In this document: positions 59,468 to 64,000 of the stretch, in pieces
How the letters are laid out: the number at the start of each line of letters is the position of its first letter
Position numbering within the stretch: position 1 is the stretch's first letter
Origin: Sugiyamaella lignohabitans
Lineage: Eukaryota > Ascomycota > Dipodascomycetes > Dipodascales > Trichomonascaceae
DNA length: 64,000 bases
Reading direction: 5' to 3'
Assembly: GCF_001640025.1 (NCBI RefSeq)
Contig: NC_031672.1
Span: 186,001-250,000 of the forward strand
Notes under the pieces: model-generated
What the model was told of the DNA's origin: nothing
What the model saw: only the letters and a program-made list of their open reading frames with translations
Database searches by the model: none
Translations under genes and position numbers: made by a program

Positions 59468-60964
59468 CTATTTCTTGAGGGTGGCCAGGGGCTCGTCGTC
59501 GTCGTCGTCTTCGTCAGAGTCGCCGATGAAGAAGGCGTCTTTGTCGGACTCGGGTTCGGGGGCGACTGCTTTGAGAGGCTCCCATTTGGCAGTGGCTCCT
59601 GAGGTGCCTGAGGACAGTTTGGCTGCTGAGAGGGGTGGTGGTGCAAACGATTTCGTGATTTCTTCGGGGTCGTCGTCTCCAAGTGCGGAAACGGCTCGAG
59701 GACGTGTGGTGGGGGGTTTAGAACTGTCTTCAGACGCTCCTTTGGTTCCGGTAGAGGTACTGGTGGTGGTCTTTTTGACAGTGGTGGTAGCGGTAGTTGA
59801 ATTGGCAGAGCCAGTACGACCAGACTCTCCAGAAGGACGGGGTGGTTTGGGCGGTGCAGCTTCGTCGACATCGTCTTGCAGGGTGACTCCTTGGAAATCG
59901 TCGTTGATTTCGTCGGGATCTCGGTCATAAACTCGTCGATTGCCATTATTGTATCTGGCAGGTCGTGGAGGAGGCTGTCTATTGTCGTATTCATCATTGC
60001 TGGTTCGTCGGTAGGAATACTGGTTATCATAAGACGAACGAGGGGAATTGCCCGTGCCGCCAAGAGCACCAAAAATACCGGGTTGACCACCCTCACCATC
60101 AATCTTCTTACGGAAATTGTTCATCCAATTCGACACTTTAGTCTTGGTCTCGTTGAATCCCTTTTCAAAAGTAGCTTTGATTTCAGGAAGGTCGTCGTCA
60201 AAAAACGATCTTTCATTCTCGACTGGTCGTGGTTCGTCGTACCGACCCGAGTAGCTCGAAGTAGACTGACGAACTCGACTTGACGAGTTATAATCTCCAG
60301 AATTAGCCGTAGACGTTCTTCTAAGAGGAGGAGGGGGTGGTTGACGGCTTCCTGCTGACCGGTTATATTCAGCAGCCAACTTTCTTGCTAGAGCCTCGTC
60401 TTCAGCCAGTTGTTTAGGATCCGGACCGCGTGGCCTGGCAGCACTGGGCTCGTCAGTTTCCACGGGAAACGAGTCTTCAGGCTTAAAATCAGGGTCATTC
60501 ATAGCTAACAACGCATTAAAAGCAGGATCCAGTTTATATTGTGAAGCAATCAACACGGCACGAATCACTGACTTTTCCACACCAGGGAATGCCTCTTCCA
60601 GAGTAGCTTGAGCCTCGGCATGAGGAGACATCGGTCTGGCTGGTTTAGCAGGGGGTTTCCCATCCTCCCCTTCACCATCACCTTCAGTAGCACCAGTTGT
60701 AGAAGTAGCAGTTGTTGTAGTAGCAGCAGTAGCAGATGAGATATCCGCATCAGATTTGGCATTGGCATTTGAATCAGAACCGCCAGATCCAGCCACATCT
60801 GCGTCAGTGTCTTTCGACTCAGTCGATTCATCCTTGGATTTAGTATCAGACTCAGCAGTCAATTCAGCAGATTTCGATTTTACAGTTTCTTCAGCAGCAG
60901 TTTTATCAGTTTCAGCAGCTGCTGATTGCGACTTTTTGTCGCCTTTGGCGGATTTCGGAGCCAT
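59468..60964 (-). CDS. CUE5: CUE-domain ubiquitin-binding autophagy receptor Cue5-like
   Basis: 498 residues. The CUE domain is at about 116-158 (AQATLEEAFPGVEKSVIRAV, with the FP and a terminal ALLAMNDPDF), as in yeast Cue5. A conserved basic/acidic helix (LAEDEALARKLAAEYN) follows. The N-terminal 110 residues are Lys/Ser/Glu/Ala-rich and disordered. Near the C-terminus lies WEPL (about 461-464), preceded by GATAK and followed by an acidic tail (SDEDDDDDEPL). This matches a W-x-x-L Atg8-interacting motif like the WQPL of S. cerevisiae Cue5. It would link ubiquitinated aggregates to autophagosomes. It diverges from MEX67 on the other strand. Confidence 0.9.
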   Translation of the reverse strand: MAPKSAKGDKKSQSAAAETDKTAAEETVKSKSAELTAESDTKSKDESTESKDTDADVAGSGGSDSNANAKSDADISSATAATTTTATSTTGATEGDGEGEDGKPPAKPARPMSPHAEAQATLEEAFPGVEKSVIRAVLIASQYKLDPAFNALLAMNDPDFKPEDSFPVETDEPSAARPRGPDPKQLAEDEALARKLAAEYNRSAGSRQPPPPPLRRTSTANSGDYNSSSRVRQSTSSYSGRYDEPRPVENERSFFDDDLPEIKATFEKGFNETKTKVSNWMNNFRKKIDGEGGQPGIFGALGGTGNSPRSSYDNQYSYRRTSNDEYDNRQPPPRPARYNNGNRRVYDRDPDEINDDFQGVTLQDDVDEAAPPKPPRPSGESGRTGSANSTTATTTVKKTTTSTSTGTKGASEDSSKPPTTRPRAVSALGDDDPEEITKSFAPPPLSAAKLSSGTSGATAKWEPLKAVAPEPESDKDAFFIGDSDEDDDDDEPLATLKK

Positions 60965-61345
60965 ATTCGTTGAAGTTGGAGACGAAATTGAATGTGATCG
61001 CGACAGTTGCGATGGGAGTTACAACGAAGATTCAGTTGCGAAAGCCAGAATTTCAGGCTTGCAATTGGACCAAAAGAAACAAAAATCCCAGTTCCAAAGT
61101 TCAAAAAATCAAATACAAAGCCTCTTAACTCGACAAACGGGGTCACTTTCTGTTTATTTACGAGTGAATCAGGCGCCGATTCTCAGACAACTGTGGAGAG
61201 CTGCTGCTCACCAGACAGCCACCCACCACCCACCAGCCCACTACCGGCATATGCACCTGTCAGCCATGCCCGATAACGCACACTGCCCTCATATTCTGTA
61301 AACGGGAGCGGCCCCCACGCGGACCCCCTGAGCTCAGGGTGGCCC

Positions 61346-61483
61346 TGCCTCCGGCGGCTGGGGCTCCGCCCCAGACCCTGGTTGCTCCTCTCGCTGCGCT
61401 CGAGTCGTTCCGTCGGGGGTGGCGGGACTTTCCTGCGGAGCAGGAGCAACCAGGGTCTGGGGCGGAGCCCTAGCCACCGGAAG
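61346..61483. repeat. GC element, inverted pair with decayed R arm
   Basis: Intact F arm (CTCGAG type) and an R arm with TTCCTGCGGAGCAGGAG, AGCCCTAGCCACCGGAAGC (decayed end). Confidence 0.9.
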
Positions 61484-61644
61484 CAAACCCTTCCAGGGCC
61501 GGAAAGGGGGTTTTTTAGGGGTCCCAGATGGTCAATTCGGTAGTAAGAGGCTGCAGAAGTGCATAAATAATTAAATCACCAGTGAATATCCAGTTTTTGC
61601 ACGGAAAAGACTTGAAATTTGGACTTGCGGGGGACCCTTCGCCC

Positions 61645-61705
61645 GACTCGAGCGCAGCGAGAGGAGCAGCCAGGGTCTGGGGCGGAGCCCCAGCCGCCGG
61701 AGGCA
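61645..61705. repeat. GC element, single R arm
   Basis: Intact R arm with CTCGAGCGCAGCGAG end. Confidence 0.93.
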
Positions 61706-62058
61706 GACCCCCTACCGTGAGAGAAAGAAAAAAGAGGGAGGGTGGAGGAGGGGGCCATCGCCGATCGGACCCTGGTGCAGCAGCCGGGGAGCGTTACCCG
61801 GCTTGCAGGTGCAGTAAATAAATATTTCACATTTGGGTTTCGAGAGTGAGAGTTTGAGTGAGCAGCGATTGAGTGTGGTTGGTTTATTTACACTGAACAG
61901 CGAGCGAAACGAAAATTTTTGGACCCAGCCTGTTTGGACATTTGGAGAGCGGGATTCAGTGCTGACAGTGCTCGAGGGTTTTATTTATTTATTTTTCAGC
62001 GGGAGTTGTGTGTGATCAAGCAAAGGAGGATCGGTCGCTAGTTCGCTGGTAGCATAGC

Positions 62059-63867
62059 ATGTCTTGGAGAGGAGGTCGAGGCCGTGGAAACAGTTCCAAT
62101 AACAATTACAATAATGGAGGAGATTTCGGCAGTCGGTTAGGAGGAACTCAGTCGTCTGGATTTGGTAGTGGTGGCAGCAGTCATAATAACAATGCCACCG
62201 TCGAGATCCGGGGATGGGAAGGTGGTACTCGAGACGATTTGGTAGCGTTTATTCTGCGAAAATGCAGTATTAAACTGCAGAATGTTATAGTCAATGGCGG
62301 AGTTATCAGTGCTGGAGTCAAACAAGAAGAAGCAGGTCCGCTGGTTAAATGGTCAGGTGTGAGGTTTGCTGGTGCACCTCTCCGAATAACGATTGTAGAG
62401 TCCAATAAACCGTCGTCAGCGTCGAATCCTCCTACTTATGGTACAGTAGAGATTCTTCGAAACTTTTTACAGTCTCGATACAATGCACAAATCAGCATGC
62501 TGGATCTCCAGAATTTGAAAAACGACGTGTATTTACAACAGAATGGACTGTTTGCAAGTGCCAGTACTGCATCGAAGATGTTTCCTGCACTGATGAAAAT
62601 AGCTGGCGAATTGGCATCTGGCCAGCAGAGAATGGTGGTTGAATCAGTCAATTTGGCAGCTAATGAACTTCAAGAAGTCACTGGAGTCACCACTCTGGCA
62701 CAAGCATTCCCCGATTTGAAGAACCTGTCGCTGGCAAATAATAATATTACCCGATTAAAAGGATTAGAACCATGGAGACATAAGTTCCGACTTCTTCGTG
62801 AACTGATTCTTAGTGGTAATCCTGTAACAGAACAACCAGGATATAAAGAGGAGATGATGAAAATGTTCCCTCGATTGATTATGTTAGATGGTCAGATGAT
62901 TCGAGACGAATCTACATTAGACCAACTCAAACTGCCACTTCCTGTGAAGCAGATGTTTTTTGAAAACCCCGATGTCCAGGGTATAGCCACGAGTTTCCTG
63001 ACTAATTTTTTCAATGCTTTTGACCATGACAGAGCACAATTGGCACAATTGTATGACGAAACATCGACGTTCTCAATTTCCGTCAACAGCTCGTCGCCAC
63101 GAGTCATGCCCGGCGGAGGAACTACGGCACCCAGCCAAGCCGGCTGGAGCGCATATATCCCTCTATCACGAAACTTACAAAAAGTCACGACGGAATCCGC
63201 GCGTATCAACCGTCTGGCTATCGGACCACAGGCCATTCTCAACGCCTTCCGACGCATTCCTCCTACCAAACATCCATTAATGGAGTCTCCCGACAAGTTT
63301 GCTGTTGAGACTTGGCATACAAACGGAGTTCGAGCTGCCGACGATACGGGAATCATGATCTCGATTCACGGCGAGTTTTCGGAGCAACAAACGAACACCG
63401 TGCGCAGTTTCGACCGTACTTTCATTCTCATCCAAGGGCCTGCCGGTAACATGATTGTTGCCAGTGATATCATGACAGTTCGAAGCTGGGGAGGCAGCGA
63501 ATCGTGGAAAGAGTCTGTTCTTCCCCCACCAACTGTTCCCACAACCGTTCCTGGAGTCAATACTCCATCTGCTGGTGCTGGAGGAGTAAACGGGATTCCA
63601 CCACCCGCACCCACGATTAATCCTATGAATCCCTCGGCCCCACCACCAATCATGGCCACCGGAACACCACCAACCGTCAACACCCCGCCAGAACTCGCAG
63701 ACCTGCCACCACCACAACTGGCCATTGTACAACAACTCATGCAAGAAACGCGACTGACGCCCCAGTACTCGCGAATGCTGGCCGAACAAGCCAACTTCGA
63801 CCTCAACCAGGCCGCGGTACTGTTCCAGCAGTCGCGCCAACAACTTCCCCCCTCTGCATTCTTATAA
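62059..63867 (+). CDS. MEX67: mRNA export receptor Mex67 (NXF1/TAP family)
   Basis: 602 residues. N-terminal Gly/Arg/Asn-rich start (SWRGGRGRGNSS). RRM-like domain about 45-120 (VEIRGWEGGTRDDLVAFI, ITIVESNKP), LRR region about 190-285 (LKNLSLANNNITRLKGLEPW, LRELILSGNPVTEQPGYKEE), NTF2-like domain about 300-475 (FLTNFFNAFDHDRAQLAQLY, FDRTFILIQGPAGNMIVASD), Pro/Thr linker, and a C-terminal UBA-like TAP-C domain (LAIVQQLMQETRLTPQYSRM, then NFDLNQAAVLF). It forms a heterodimer with Mtr2 and carries mRNPs through the nuclear pore. Full-length and uninterrupted; a GC element begins 40 bases after the stop. Confidence 0.97.
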   Translation: MSWRGGRGRGNSSNNNYNNGGDFGSRLGGTQSSGFGSGGSSHNNNATVEIRGWEGGTRDDLVAFILRKCSIKLQNVIVNGGVISAGVKQEEAGPLVKWSGVRFAGAPLRITIVESNKPSSASNPPTYGTVEILRNFLQSRYNAQISMLDLQNLKNDVYLQQNGLFASASTASKMFPALMKIAGELASGQQRMVVESVNLAANELQEVTGVTTLAQAFPDLKNLSLANNNITRLKGLEPWRHKFRLLRELILSGNPVTEQPGYKEEMMKMFPRLIMLDGQMIRDESTLDQLKLPLPVKQMFFENPDVQGIATSFLTNFFNAFDHDRAQLAQLYDETSTFSISVNSSSPRVMPGGGTTAPSQAGWSAYIPLSRNLQKVTTESARINRLAIGPQAILNAFRRIPPTKHPLMESPDKFAVETWHTNGVRAADDTGIMISIHGEFSEQQTNTVRSFDRTFILIQGPAGNMIVASDIMTVRSWGGSESWKESVLPPPTVPTTVPGVNTPSAGAGGVNGIPPPAPTINPMNPSAPPPIMATGTPPTVNTPPELADLPPPQLAIVQQLMQETRLTPQYSRMLAEQANFDLNQAAVLFQQSRQQLPPSAFL

Positions 63868-63907
63868 TAACAATAATCTTATTTCTGTAACCCCCGGTGA
63901 GGGGGTC

Positions 63908-64000
63908 TGCCTCCGGCGGCTGGGGCTCCGCCCCAGACCCTGGTTGCTCCTGCTTCGCAGGAGATTGTGCGCGACTCCCCGACGAAACGACTCGAGCGAA
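63908..64000. repeat. GC element, cut by window end
   Basis: F arm with CAGGAG-type end, then an R arm starting (CGACTCGAGCGAA) that runs off the window. Confidence 0.94.

Larger units (their letters stand above)
60965..62058. other. Divergent region between CUE5 and MEX67
   Basis: Contains two GC-element loci and otherwise unique sequence; no gene supported. Confidence 0.5.

Noticed and set aside
6817..64000. Bacterial contamination suggested by the GC-rich palindromes
   Set aside because: The elements lie inside spliced eukaryotic genes and between yeast orthologs, so they belong to this genome.
1..64000. tRNA, 5S rRNA or snRNA genes
   Set aside because: No matching A/B box pair or recognisable RNA gene was found by eye; a covariance-model scan would be decisive.

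Overview
The window is eukaryotic nuclear DNA from an ascomycete yeast. Most recognisable genes are Saccharomycotina-type orthologs (UPS2, mitochondrial AsnRS, phospholipase B, VPS1, LAS17, TMA7, CAF40, HRR25, NPY1, GLO2, PGC1, SEC63, NAA50, CUE5, MEX67). Introns are few, lie near the 5' end of genes, and have GTAAGT/GTACGT donors with a CTAAC branch site 4-15 bases before the acceptor. CTG codons fall at conserved hydrophobic positions (for example in HRR25), so the CTG-Ser code is not indicated. These traits fit an early-diverging budding yeast, perhaps Dipodascales/Trichomonascaceae (Sugiyamaella- or Blastobotrys-like). That placement is inference.

The dominant non-genic feature is a GC-rich hairpin element, called here the 'GC element', at about 45 loci. 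One arm on the top strand reads TGCCTCCGGCGGCTGGGGC, then TCCGCCCCAGACCC, then a short terminal hairpin; this is orientation F, and its complement is R. Most loci are inverted pairs (F, 20-100 base spacer, R) of about 140 bp. Others are single arms, direct repeats, fused palindromes or decayed tandem arrays. Elements sit typically 12-60 bases after stop codons, often shared by two convergent genes, inside four introns (TMA7, HRR25, GLO2, PGC1), and once in frame inside a zinc-finger coding sequence. They have no stop codon in any of the six frames, so they produce many spurious open frames; those are left out.

Layout. 0-6.6 kb: a Met-Gly-Pro repeat protein (5' end beyond the window), a 3.6-kb stretch without elements, then UPS2. 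7-16.9 kb: mitochondrial AsnRS, a low-complexity protein, phospholipase B converging on a GH5 glucanase-like gene, and a small two-exon membrane protein. 17.6-25.7 kb: VPS1 and LAS17, TMA7 diverging from LAS17, and a GRAM-like protein. 25.7-29.5 kb: gene-poor, element-rich. 29.5-33.3 kb: C2H2 zinc-finger gene and CAF40. 33.3-40.5 kb: gene-poor, with one small Ala/Glu-rich protein gene. 40.5-44.3 kb: HRR25 and NPY1. 44.3-51.7 kb: decayed repeats and an unusual phosphatidylinositol-phosphate-kinase-like gene whose 5' part is a tandem array of duplicated exon-intron units. 51.7-64 kb: GLO2, PGC1, SEC63 converging on NAA50, CUE5 diverging from MEX67, and a further element cut by the window end.

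The genes are unrelated housekeeping functions: lipid transfer and turnover, endocytic actin and vesicle fission, mRNA export and decay, ER translocation, and selective autophagy. There is no operon-like logic. The two most unusual signals are the GC element, whose loops are mostly of GNA type, and the tandem exon-intron array at 46.8-47.4 kb.
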